Below, one piece after another: positions 30,399 through 38,036 of a stretch of 45,048 bases of DNA (its first letter is position 1; every line of letters starts with the position of its first letter). Under the pieces are notes generated by a model, which saw only the letters and a list, made by a program, of their open reading frames with translations, was not told the origin of the DNA and ran no database searches. A program made the translations under genes and the position numbers. Source of the stretch: a virus; the IMG/VR virus record IMGVR_UViG_3300049478_000011, positions 1 to 45,048 of that record; one strand, 5' to 3'.

Positions 30399-30853
30399 AG
30401 TCCACTCGCCAAAAAGGTCAGGACTTCCAGCGATGGGTAAAGAAGATACTGGAGGACTGGGGCTGGACCGTCCACAACCAGGGTTTGAACCATCGCCAGA
30501 TATTCGACCGGAAGACTCACGAACTGATTTACGTCTCGCAGAGCCAGGACATCTTCGGCTGCATAGACCTTATCTGCAAGAAACCCGAGCATAAGACCCT
30601 TTGGATTCAGGCGACGGAGGATACCGGAAGGGCCAAGAAAGAAGCCGCCATGACTCAGGTTCCATGGAGCGAACTCGACGATGTTCAAATCTGGATGAAG
30701 AGGGAAGATGGTCATGTTGATATATTTCAACGAAAAGTCGAACCCGTTACGCCTGAATTCGAGATTACTTTTTATAAGGCAGACTTTCCATTACTAGGCA
30801 AGATCATCCGCCGGAAATTTTTCGCTTCGGCAGGGTGTCGGTGGGAGTTTTAA
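30395..30853 (+). CDS. PD-(D/E)XK nuclease, resolvase-like
   Basis: This 152-residue protein starts with an RQKGQDFQRWVKKILEDWGWTVHNQG helix and strand. DIFGCIDLI and then LWIQATEDTGRAKKEA give the Asp-x(n)-(Glu/Gln)-x-(Lys/Thr) core. The pattern is seen in Holliday-junction-resolvase-like and other small phage nucleases. The usual Glu and Lys are replaced by Gln and Thr, so activity should be checked. Coupled to the preceding gene. Confidence 0.6.
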   Translation: MKSTRQKGQDFQRWVKKILEDWGWTVHNQGLNHRQIFDRKTHELIYVSQSQDIFGCIDLICKKPEHKTLWIQATEDTGRAKKEAAMTQVPWSELDDVQIWMKREDGHVDIFQRKVEPVTPEFEITFYKADFPLLGKIIRRKFFASAGCRWEF

Positions 30854-30862
30854 ATATATTTT

Positions 30863-30899
30863 TTGCCTTATCTATTACCAGATTAGGGCAATAACATTT
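30863..30899 (+). terminator. Hairpin terminator candidate
   Basis: TTGCCTTA-TCT pairs with AGA-TTAGGGCAA (one bulge, one G-T), followed by TAACATTTT. It stands between the nuclease and the holin-like gene and may separate middle from lysis transcription. Confidence 0.5.
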
Positions 30900-30946
30900 T
30901 AGGATAAGGAATCTTGCGAGTTTAATTTTATGAAAGGAGAAAAAGC

Positions 30947-31252
30947 ATGAACATCCTGGACCTATTTAAGAATCCCATTGTATTGGCGATCCTGTCCGGT
31001 GTCCTGGGTATGCCCCTCTCGGCGTTGATCGAAATGGTCAAACGCGGACTCATCAAGTACGTCAAGGTCAATCCCGAATGGAAACCCCTCGGATATGTTT
31101 CCGGGGCTATTACGATCCTTGCCGTAGCTGCCTTCATCATGGTTCCCGCACACATCTTCACCGTCCCACTATGGTTACTGTATTCATTCATCGCCTGGCT
31201 CACGGCCAACGGATTCTACAAGGAAACGGCCAAGGCGCCGCAGGGAAAGTAA
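30947..31252 (+). CDS. Holin-like membrane protein
   Basis: This 101-residue protein has AAAGGAG before the ATG. It has an amphipathic N-terminal helix with hydrophobic FKNPIVLAILSGVLGMPLSALI, and two membrane spans (about 50-68, GYVSGAITILAVAAFIMVP; about 72-90, FTVPLWLLYSFIAWLTANG) and a charged tail. This layout is like class II holins. It heads the lysis region containing an endolysin and spanins downstream. Confidence 0.6.
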   Translation: MNILDLFKNPIVLAILSGVLGMPLSALIEMVKRGLIKYVKVNPEWKPLGYVSGAITILAVAAFIMVPAHIFTVPLWLLYSFIAWLTANGFYKETAKAPQGK

Positions 31253-31277
31253 GGTCGTACATTAGGGGGCATTTAGC

Positions 31278-31652
31278 TTGCATCCAGACGCAGCGATTAA
31301 TCTAGGTTTAGGAAAAGCAAATGCCCCCGCGTCGGCCCTCGATTCACCCGAGAGAGATTTGATGATCTTCGTTCTCGTTCGCCATATTCGGGATTTCGCC
31401 CGGAAAATTCGGCGGCCGCAGCCCGGGTCGAATCGAAAAAATGTTAGGGACAACAGAAGGATGGCTCGGCACGTTTACCGCCAAGCGCGGGCCTGGATTC
31501 TTGATGATTCGCCGGAGAGCCGGAATTCCTTTCCTGGGTTCGGATACATCTGTGGCGAACTTGGCTATGACCCGGACTTCGCCAGGAAGAAGATCCTTGC
31601 TTACGGCAGGAAGGTGAAAAATGGAACTTGGAAGCGACCGAAAAAGTTTTGA
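31278..31652 (+). CDS. Basic protein of unknown function
   Basis: This 124-residue protein has a TTG start at 31278 behind a GGGGG run; an internal ATG at 31362 is the alternative. Very Arg/Lys-rich centre (RHIRDFARKIRRPQPGSNRKNVRDNRRMARHVYRQ) suggests nucleic-acid binding. Overlaps the next gene by 32 bases. No family recognised. Confidence 0.5.
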   Translation: MHPDAAINLGLGKANAPASALDSPERDLMIFVLVRHIRDFARKIRRPQPGSNRKNVRDNRRMARHVYRQARAWILDDSPESRNSFPGFGYICGELGYDPDFARKKILAYGRKVKNGTWKRPKKF

Positions 31653-31836
31653 GATTTACGATATCTTTAGCTGCCCCAGGTGCAAAAACCATGAGTTCAA
31701 TCTAGACAAAAAGCTGATGGACCAGGGTTACATTGGCACCTGCCGGGCGAGTGGACTTATGACCAAGAGCGTACCGGAATATGGGCTACACAAAGCCCCG
31801 CCGAGATGCCGGAATTTTGATAACGAAAGAAGATGA
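31621..31836 (+). CDS. Zinc-ribbon-like protein before radical SAM gene
   Basis: This 71-residue protein has CPRCKNHEF near residue 18 and further Cys at about 41 and 63. AGGAAGG precedes the ATG; the stop overlaps the next start. Coupled translation suggests it works with the radical SAM protein. Confidence 0.55.
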   Translation: MELGSDRKSFEIYDIFSCPRCKNHEFNLDKKLMDQGYIGTCRASGLMTKSVPEYGLHKAPPRCRNFDNERR

Positions 31837-32657
31837 GGATAATTCGGGTTTTTCCCCGCCGAACAAATGCTACTCCTGACGATGAACTTGTCCGGGTTAA
31901 TTGCCAACCAGGATTATTTGATGAGGCTGATGAAATTCATATTTCCGTGGCCTTTACTTGGGATATTCCGCTTGCCAAGAAACTTGAGAAGGCATGGCGA
32001 TCGGTAGCCCCGATTAAGATCGGGGGTCCAGCCCTTGATGATCCCGGTGATGAATTTGAACCAGGAGTGTATCTCAAAAAGGGATATGTCATAACTTCCA
32101 GGGGATGCCCGAATCATTGTTGGTATTGCTTTGTTCCTAAAAGAGAAGGCCCGATACGAAAATTGGAAATCAAAGATGGATGGAATGTCCAAGACAATAA
32201 TCTCTTGGCTTGCTCAGATGAACATATCAAAAAGGTTTTTTCCATGTTAAAAAAACAACCCCGCAAAGCGGTATTCAGCGGGGGATTCGATGCCCGAAGA
32301 TTGTCCCCCTGGGTCGTAGATGATTTGATTGAACTAAACCCCGAGCAAGTCTTTTTCGCATATGATAACCCGTCCGACCTTGAACCCTTGGAATATGCCG
32401 CCCTCTTATTCGTAAACGCTTTTCCCTTATCGTCTAGGGTTTTGAGGTGCTATGTTCTATGTGGATATAAAAACGATTCTTTTGAAAGTGCCGAGATCCG
32501 CATTGAAGAAACAATACGACTTGGCTTTCTTCCATTCGCCATGCTTTATCGGGATGAAAAAAATATTCCCGATCAAGAATGGAAACAATGGATACGAACG
32601 TGGACAAGGCCGGCGGCGACTATAACCGAAGCAAAAAAGCGCGGGTGGATAAAATGA
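31833..32657 (+). CDS. Phage radical SAM protein
   Basis: This 274-residue protein starts RIIRVFPRRTNATPDDELVRV, with a PGLFDEADEIHISVAFTWD segment and an IKIGGPALDDPGDEFEPG block. SRGCPNHCWYCF then holds the radical SAM triad C92-x3-C96-x2-C99. Later come KAVFSGGFDARRL and VFFAYDNPSDLEPLEYA, as expected of the barrel. This type recurs in phages and has no assigned reaction. A zinc-ribbon gene is coupled upstream. It likely modifies nucleic acid or protein; this is inference. Confidence 0.8.
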   Translation: MRIIRVFPRRTNATPDDELVRVNCQPGLFDEADEIHISVAFTWDIPLAKKLEKAWRSVAPIKIGGPALDDPGDEFEPGVYLKKGYVITSRGCPNHCWYCFVPKREGPIRKLEIKDGWNVQDNNLLACSDEHIKKVFSMLKKQPRKAVFSGGFDARRLSPWVVDDLIELNPEQVFFAYDNPSDLEPLEYAALLFVNAFPLSSRVLRCYVLCGYKNDSFESAEIRIEETIRLGFLPFAMLYRDEKNIPDQEWKQWIRTWTRPAATITEAKKRGWIK

Positions 32658-32980
32658 AAAAACGTCAGCGCGAAGAACGCAAGGAAAAACTCAAAGATTG
32701 GATGGCCGGCAAGCGGACCTGGAATAAGGAGCATCCGGCCGAGGCCATGGAGAAGCGGCTACAGAACCTTCTGGATCGGGAGGTCCGGCTAAAGAACCTA
32801 TGGCAACGTGAGGAAGTCCGGCACGAAAGGAAGGAAATCAAAAGACGGTTGCGGCTCGAGCGGAAGGCGTTGAAGGAAGCCAAAAAGAAAGTAATCGAGA
32901 AGCCGAAACGCGGGTTCTTCCGTTGGCTCAAGGACCGCTACGATCATCTGATAAAAACGAAACTCAAGGCGGGGAGGTGA
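32654..32980 (+). CDS. Highly basic coiled-coil protein
   Basis: This 108-residue protein starts in an ATGA overlap at 32654. About a third of residues are Lys or Arg, with long heptad-like helices (LQNLLDREVRLKNLWQREEVRHERKEIKRRLRLE). Could bind nucleic acid or act at the membrane; function unknown. Confidence 0.55.
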   Translation: MKKRQREERKEKLKDWMAGKRTWNKEHPAEAMEKRLQNLLDREVRLKNLWQREEVRHERKEIKRRLRLERKALKEAKKKVIEKPKRGFFRWLKDRYDHLIKTKLKAGR

Positions 32981-32983
32981 GTT

Positions 32984-33094
32984 ATGGTCTGGATAATTAT
33001 TTGCAAAATTATTTGTGCCGCCATGATTCTAAGCATTGTGTCGGCGATTATTCTTTTGGCCCTTGCACTATCCAGGGCCGGGAAGAATAACTAA
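32984..33094 (+). CDS. Tiny single-span membrane protein (36 residues)
   Basis: MVWIIICKIICAAMILSIVS, then a continuing hydrophobic stretch (AIILLALALS) and a basic tail (RAGKNN). GGGGAGG upstream. The stop overlaps the next start (TAATG). Could be a pinholin-like or antiholin-like partner in the lysis cassette. Confidence 0.5.
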   Translation: MVWIIICKIICAAMILSIVSAIILLALALSRAGKNN

Positions 33095-33258
33095 TGAAAG
33101 TCCGGTGCCCTAATCCGTGGTGTGAGGACGGCTGGATATGGTTCGACAAGAAGAACGGCGGCAGTGTCGGGAAGTATAAGTGCGAAAGATGTCACGGAGA
33201 AGGGGAAGTGGAAGAGGATACCCTGTCCGACGAGGAAAGGAGGGGGAGAAATAAATGA
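33094..33258 (+). CDS. Zinc-finger mini-protein (54 residues)
   Basis: Begins MKVRCPNPWCEDGW and has CERCHGEGE, a DnaJ-type zinc unit. Overlaps both neighbours. Function unknown. Confidence 0.55.
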   Translation: MKVRCPNPWCEDGWIWFDKKNGGSVGKYKCERCHGEGEVEEDTLSDEERRGRNK

Positions 33259-33683
33259 TGAACTTCAACCAAACGCGAATCTTATTCTTCCGGGCGATCT
33301 GCGAACTGGTCCGGAGGGCCGCGGAGAAGGGGATAGAACTAATGCCGTTTCGGTTTTATGCGACCCTTGAGGAAGAACTGAAAAATTTCATGGGGGGTAA
33401 ATCACAGATTGATCCCACAAAACGACCGACGAAACATATGCTCTGGCTGGCGATAGATTTTGTGATTATAAAATTGGGACTGGCAGTTTGGGACCGGATT
33501 CCCGAATACGAGATCCTGGGCGAGATTTGGGAAAGTCTCGGCGGTAAATGGGGGGGTAGATGGGTAACTCTCAATGATCCGTTTCATTTCGAGTATTCCG
33601 ATATAATGGAGGTCCTCTATGGCAACGGAAATAATTGGCCCTATCCTTCAACTGGTCCTGGCGCTGCTTCCGATCCTAAATAA
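33255..33683 (+). CDS. M15-type endolysin (peptidoglycan peptidase)
   Basis: This 142-residue protein fits the VanY/L-Ala-D-Glu peptidase M15 plan of phage endolysins. His61-x6-Asp68 (KHMLWLAIDF) and His111 (NDPFHFEY) supply zinc ligands, with Asp108 and Glu113 nearby. WESLGGKWGGRWVTLNDPFHFE is the usual closing motif. It would cut the peptide stems of the host wall. No signal peptide, so it needs a holin. Confidence 0.85.
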   Translation: MMNFNQTRILFFRAICELVRRAAEKGIELMPFRFYATLEEELKNFMGGKSQIDPTKRPTKHMLWLAIDFVIIKLGLAVWDRIPEYEILGEIWESLGGKWGGRWVTLNDPFHFEYSDIMEVLYGNGNNWPYPSTGPGAASDPK

Positions 33684-33837
33684 ATCGGAGGTTGACCGGC
33701 TGACGGACGAAATCAACAAACGCGAAAAGGAGTGGAAAGATGACGAACAGAAGATTCTGGCGGAGATTCAAGCCGCTGGTACTATTTCTGAGCTTAACGC
33801 TATTATCGCTAAACTTCTTCACCGGGTGTCGGGTTAA
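33619..33837 (+). CDS. Inner-membrane spanin-like (Rz-like) protein
   Basis: This 72-residue protein has an N-terminal hydrophobic helix (IIGPILQLVLALLPIL) followed by an acidic coiled coil (VDRLTDEINKREKEWKDDEQKILAEIQ). GGAGG precedes the ATG. It overlaps the endolysin gene and contains the start of the next gene in another frame, the Rz/Rz1 arrangement. Shorter than a usual Rz. Confidence 0.6.
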   Translation: MATEIIGPILQLVLALLPILNKSEVDRLTDEINKREKEWKDDEQKILAEIQAAGTISELNAIIAKLLHRVSG

Positions 33838-34042
33838 ACCCGAGCTGATCCCGCTCGGCGATTGCCGGATCGTCGGGAAGGTTTGGGATGGGAAGGTGGT
33901 ATGGGAGGTTGGTGAGGGGCCGGAGAAGAACGCCTTTATCGTGACGCCAGCCTTCTACTATAAGTTCGCCTGGGCGCTTGCCCAGGTAGATATCCTGCAA
34001 TTAGAACTAGAAAAGTGCCGGGCGAAGCTGGATAAGAAATAA
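33740..34042 (+). CDS. Outer-membrane spanin-like lipoprotein (Rz1-like)
   Basis: This 100-residue protein starts inside the previous gene, behind AAGGAG. A basic N-terminus and hydrophobic core (KPLVLFLSLTLLSLN) end at a lipobox-like FTGC (Cys30). It lacks the Pro-richness of a typical Rz1, so another lysis or surface lipoprotein is possible. Last rightward gene before the convergent junction. Confidence 0.6.
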   Translation: MTNRRFWRRFKPLVLFLSLTLLSLNFFTGCRVKPELIPLGDCRIVGKVWDGKVVWEVGEGPEKNAFIVTPAFYYKFAWALAQVDILQLELEKCRAKLDKK

Positions 34043-34140
34043 AACCCCCATAAATCGCGTCAGGTTGACCCAGGATCGACGATCTCCCGTGACAATACCT
34101 GCTCTCGGCATTGGCAAAATATAGTCTTACCCTGATGAAC

Positions 34141-34212
34141 CTGATGATTTTCCCCCTTTTGAGCCTAAAGCCTAATCATCAGCCCTAGCCAAGTCCCTAT
34201 TCGGGCTTTTCT
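34141..34212. terminator. Convergent-operon junction with inverted repeats
   Basis: CTGATGATT (34141-34149) and AATCATCAG (34174-34182) are perfect 9-bp complements, 24 bases apart. AGCCC (34181-34185) and GGGCT (34203-34207) followed by TTTTC may stop rightward transcripts. The gap lies between the ends of the rightward and leftward operons, so two-way termination is expected; the individual signals are weak. Confidence 0.4.
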
Positions 34213-34562
34213 TCGTCCTCTTTCTTCTCGGGCAGGTCGAATTTCAAGATGTTCTCGATCAGCGTCAGCAAATTGTGATAGGCTTCGGCCTTGCCTGCGG
34301 CGTATGCCTTTTCGACCTCATCCGCCTTTTTCCGAAAGAGGGAAAAGATTATATTCGAATTGCCGTGGTGCTCGAGGAATGGCTGAATGACTTCCAGCCA
34401 TCCCTTCGTGGACACGGTTACTTTTATCAAGTCCACCATCGGCTTCATGCGCTTCCGGTGTTCTTTTAGAAGTTCGCTCGGGTTGTTTGCGAATTTCTCA
34501 AACTGTTTTTCTGTCTCGGTTTCTTCCTGGTCATAATTGAAAATGGACCTTGTGATCTTCAT
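34197..34562 (-). CDS. Charged helical protein after portal
   Basis: This 121-residue, mostly helical protein begins MKITRSIFNYDQEETETEKQ and ends in a Glu/Lys tail. GGAG precedes the ATG. It is last in the leftward late operon, just after the portal gene. Unknown; a head or assembly accessory role by position. Confidence 0.6.
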   Translation of the reverse strand: MKITRSIFNYDQEETETEKQFEKFANNPSELLKEHRKRMKPMVDLIKVTVSTKGWLEVIQPFLEHHGNSNIIFSLFRKKADEVEKAYAAGKAEAYHNLLTLIENILKFDLPEKKEDEEKPE

Positions 34563-34565
34563 TCC

Positions 34566-36296
34566 TTACTCCTCTGTCATCGGCTGAATCGGCATTTCCC
34601 GGGGCGTCCCACCCTGACCCTGCATCATCCCCGGCATCGGCCCCATCTGGCCTTGCTGCATCATCAGTTCCTTCATGGCCGCCTGTTGAGCGTTCATCTG
34701 TTGTACCCCCTCCTGGACCTGGCCCTGGGCCTCCGGACTGAGCATCGGCAGGATCTCCTTGATGTTCTTCTGGCCGAGTTTAATGAGCAACTGCTTAATG
34801 AGTGCGATATGGTTGACCATCGGCATCTTAATCAGTCGGTCAAACGCCTGCATAAACATATTCAGGTTCATCTCTTTGAGTGACGCGATGGATTCGGTCA
34901 TCGGTTGGACCTTAAAGAATTGTTTCACCTGTTCCGGGTCCATGGCGTAGAATTCATCAGCATGGTTCTGTTCTCCCACTATCGCTTCGTAATCTGCCCG
35001 GGGTAGGTATTCCCGGAGATAGACTAGGAGCCGCTTACAGGCCGGCTGAAGGATATAGGAGTCGATTTTACGGAGAACCCATTCGTTCCTGCCCTGGGCC
35101 GCCTGCTGGAGCCGGATAATGCCCGAGGCCGTCTCTCGGCGCTTCGGGGTGGCCCCTCTCGCGTAATCCCACATATTCGTGACGTTCTGCATATCGTACT
35201 GAAGGCTGCTTTCCTCTTTGTAGCTCGAGGCCGTCACGTCCGTAACCGGTAGTTCTTCAAGAGCCTCTTTGTTCGTCGTGACGATCACGTTGCCCGGCGC
35301 CGAATAGAGGGTTGAAAGGTCAACCTCTCCGGCGAGAATGTCGTAGATGAACAGCTTATTGAGGATCAGCGAGATATTGTCCCGCCGCTGTGATCGCAGG
35401 ATATTCAGTTCTTTCTGGAGCGGCTTGATCGACTCTATGAGTCCGAACCCGAAAAACTCGCCGGGAGCTCCGGTCATCCGGCAATCGAGCATCGGAAACT
35501 TGTGCAGGAAGGGTTTCGCTTCGTTCTTCGTCGTGTCTCGAATGACTGCTCGGCGGCCGCCGATTGTAACCACCTGGCCGTCGAACATACAATCCAAGAG
35601 CTCAAGCCGCTGAGTCTTCGGGTCATAGTAGTTTCCTATGGTCGAGATCCCAACCTCCTGGAGCAGTTTCGTCACCTCGTCCGTGTCGCTGTATCCGCCC
35701 AGGGATTCATCGACCCCCCTGTATTCGCCCTTCTTTTCTTCTTCCTTGAGGATATTGAGCGATTCCCAGGACTTCTTAATCACCCAGTTCATCCTCGAAA
35801 GTCGCTTTACATTCGGTTCCGGAAAAACGTCGAGCGTGGACGGAGTATCAAAGTGCATCGTCTGAAATTTATTGCCACCGTCCAGGATCGGGTAGTTGAC
35901 CAGATAACCCACATTGAAAATATTGCAGTTCTTGATTAACTCCTCGAACTCGAGAACAAACTCGCAGGATTCGTCCGTCAGTGCCCAGTGGATTACCGCT
36001 TCAAGTTCCTGACAAAGTTCGGAACTGATTGCCCGGATACGCGGCTCAAGTGAATAGATGATCGGGGACGCCGTGATCGAGAGCATGAAATAGGCGGTCG
36101 AGTCCTCCATGAAGGCGAAGGTGTAGGGAACGAAGATGTCATGCTTATAGACCTTTTCGCCGCCCTCTTTGTAGCACTTATATAGCTTGTAGTTCTCCCG
36201 GCCCTTATCGAAAAAGGCTTTACAGTAACTTTCCGAGGCATAGAATCTCTGGAGCCACTTTTTAAGTTCTTCGATGTTTTCCGCGTTTTGTGCCAT
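34566..36296 (-). CDS. Portal protein (head-tail connector, short-tailed-phage type)
   Basis: This 576-residue protein starts with helices (EELKKWLQRFYASESYCKAFFDKGRENYKLY). It has NVGYLVNYPI and FDTPSTLDVFPEP blocks, then GFGLIESIKPLQKELNILRSQRRDNISLILNK and PGNVIVTTNKEALEEL. The ARGATPKRRETASGIIRLQQAAQGR segment is the usual portal helix after the wing. The Gln/Met/Pro/Gly-rich tail (about 530-576) is typical of portal barrels. The TerL gene precedes it. GGAG lies before the ATG. Confidence 0.82.
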   Translation of the reverse strand: MAQNAENIEELKKWLQRFYASESYCKAFFDKGRENYKLYKCYKEGGEKVYKHDIFVPYTFAFMEDSTAYFMLSITASPIIYSLEPRIRAISSELCQELEAVIHWALTDESCEFVLEFEELIKNCNIFNVGYLVNYPILDGGNKFQTMHFDTPSTLDVFPEPNVKRLSRMNWVIKKSWESLNILKEEEKKGEYRGVDESLGGYSDTDEVTKLLQEVGISTIGNYYDPKTQRLELLDCMFDGQVVTIGGRRAVIRDTTKNEAKPFLHKFPMLDCRMTGAPGEFFGFGLIESIKPLQKELNILRSQRRDNISLILNKLFIYDILAGEVDLSTLYSAPGNVIVTTNKEALEELPVTDVTASSYKEESSLQYDMQNVTNMWDYARGATPKRRETASGIIRLQQAAQGRNEWVLRKIDSYILQPACKRLLVYLREYLPRADYEAIVGEQNHADEFYAMDPEQVKQFFKVQPMTESIASLKEMNLNMFMQAFDRLIKMPMVNHIALIKQLLIKLGQKNIKEILPMLSPEAQGQVQEGVQQMNAQQAAMKELMMQQGQMGPMPGMMQGQGGTPREMPIQPMTEE

Positions 36297-36306
36297 CGTA
36301 GGTCTC

Positions 36307-37671
36307 CTACAAATAATTCTGATCCGCCCATTTCTGCTTCAGGTTTTGTTGGAAGGACGCTATCGCCTGGCGGTCAACTGGACGGATATTTGAATTCAGG
36401 ATATATTTTGAGCAATCAAGGTAATGGTCATTTACCTTTTTCATCCGGTCCTTGGTTCCTTTTTCCTCACGCGCCCGCAACGAGGCCCAGGAGTCCCAGG
36501 TCGCGTTTTCAATCTCCGTGATAAACCCTTCGCAGTTCGCCGTGATATGGATTCGCGGCTCCGGGTAATCGACGAGCATATCCCTGAAGGTCTGGAAGAA
36601 AGCATTGAAATCGGAGTTCCCGTCCCGGAAGAAAAGTCCGCAATCCCTGAAAATTTTGCCTATGGATGCCTGGCCGACTGCCCGGAATTCGATCTTCGAG
36701 GATCGGGGATCGATGAACCTAGCCGTGATCCGTTCCTTGGCTACGGCCTCTATCCGCATGATCTCGGCAGAAACCTCTACGGTCGTCATTTGCCGGTCTT
36801 CGGTGAGAAAAACGAATTTCTGTTCCCGGTAGAACCACCAGTGTTGCCTTTCATCGGCGGCGGCCCAAAGTCCGTAATGCGGTATCTGTGGGTGAGGGTC
36901 AACCGCCATCAAGCGCATCCAGGAAAGGGGAAGATCGGCGGGAAGGACAACGTGCTTATCTCGGCTGAATTTGCCGAAGACCCGACCGTATTCCCTCGTG
37001 TATTTGCCATAATAGATTCGGAATACATCGTCTCCGCGGCCCCTTGTTTTCAAGTCCTGGATATCCTTTTCGAGTTTATTTTTATTCAGGTATGGGTTCG
37101 AGAAAGACGAGAAATTGAACGCCGTAGCCGATTCTGTCGGTTTGTGAAGCAAATGTTCATACATCTCGAGGAATTCGCTCGTTATGTTGTGGATTTTGGG
37201 GTCGGGGACTGAGCCGATGAAAAGGGCATCGCCGTTGTAGTCCATAAGTGTCGGCCTGATTGTATCGAACCAAACCGTCCACGGGATCGTCGGAAATTCG
37301 TCAAAAACTACAAAATGAAGACCGGCACCAAGAAGGGTGATCTCGTCTTGGGTGCCGAGAAATTCTATGAGGCTCCCGTTTTTGAGTTCAACATAGTGGC
37401 GGTCGTCCCGGACCTTAGAAATATGCTCTCGGGGCAGATAGTGGAAAAGAACGCGCCAGGCGATCCGGTACGCTTGATCCTTGGTCGGCGCGATGTACCA
37501 AATTCGGGCGTTCGGAATCTCGATGGCCCGCTTGACGATCTCGTTCACGGCCAGGATTGTCTTGCCAAATCTCCGACCGGCTATGCACATAACCAAGTTC
37601 CCGCTGCAAAACGGGCGCAGTGCGGTATGGATTTTTAGCTGGTCCGGATGGGGTTCGTACTCAATCTTCAT
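36307..37671 (-). CDS. terL: Terminase large subunit
   Basis: This 454-residue protein contains the packaging ATPase: Walker A GRRFGKT (32-38), Walker B VVFDEF (121-126) with catalytic Glu125, and a coupling motif near FIGSVPDP. The RNase-H-like nuclease shows MAVDPHP (Asp258), ITARFIDPR (Asp321) and a late DHYLDCSKY. It drives DNA into the head through the portal. ATGA overlap with the upstream gene. Confidence 0.92.
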   Translation of the reverse strand: MKIEYEPHPDQLKIHTALRPFCSGNLVMCIAGRRFGKTILAVNEIVKRAIEIPNARIWYIAPTKDQAYRIAWRVLFHYLPREHISKVRDDRHYVELKNGSLIEFLGTQDEITLLGAGLHFVVFDEFPTIPWTVWFDTIRPTLMDYNGDALFIGSVPDPKIHNITSEFLEMYEHLLHKPTESATAFNFSSFSNPYLNKNKLEKDIQDLKTRGRGDDVFRIYYGKYTREYGRVFGKFSRDKHVVLPADLPLSWMRLMAVDPHPQIPHYGLWAAADERQHWWFYREQKFVFLTEDRQMTTVEVSAEIMRIEAVAKERITARFIDPRSSKIEFRAVGQASIGKIFRDCGLFFRDGNSDFNAFFQTFRDMLVDYPEPRIHITANCEGFITEIENATWDSWASLRAREEKGTKDRMKKVNDHYLDCSKYILNSNIRPVDRQAIASFQQNLKQKWADQNYL

Positions 37672-38036
37672 TTCTTATCAGTCTCCGGCTCTTTCTTCCA
37701 GGTAGCCTTGTCATCCGGCGGGGTTTTCTCCGTAGTAACCTTCTGTGCCTTGGCCCGCAGTTCGCGGATAAGCAATATGTTCTTTGTCAGATTTTGGTCC
37801 CTGAAAAGATTCATAAAATACTTAGCGCCCTCTGCGCGGGCTTTGTTGTTTGAAGAATGAAGGCAGATTTTTTCATACAGTTCGACGGAAGCGCAGGCAC
37901 ATAGGTAAAATTTCTTCTCAAATCGCTCCATAAGTTCTTCTGCGGTTTTTTCCCCCAGTCCCTTGAAAAGATCATCCGCAAATTTTATGTCTGCCGGCTC
38001 GTCTTTGATTTCAGTCACCCACTTCGATTCCGTCAC
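37668..38036 (-). CDS. Candidate terminase small subunit
   Basis: This 122-residue protein starts with GTG at 38036, in a GTGA overlap, behind AAGGA. It is helical with a Lys/Pro-rich tail (about 100-122). There is no clear helix-turn-helix, so the call rests on size and on being coupled to TerL. An unrelated accessory protein is possible. Confidence 0.5.
   Translation of the reverse strand: MTESKWVTEIKDEPADIKFADDLFKGLGEKTAEELMERFEKKFYLCACASVELYEKICLHSSNNKARAEGAKYFMNLFRDQNLTKNILLIRELRAKAQKVTTEKTPPDDKATWKKEPETDKK

Noticed and set aside
36424-37212. Plus-strand reading frame of 262 codons
   Set aside because: Antisense to TerL, whose motifs are unambiguous.
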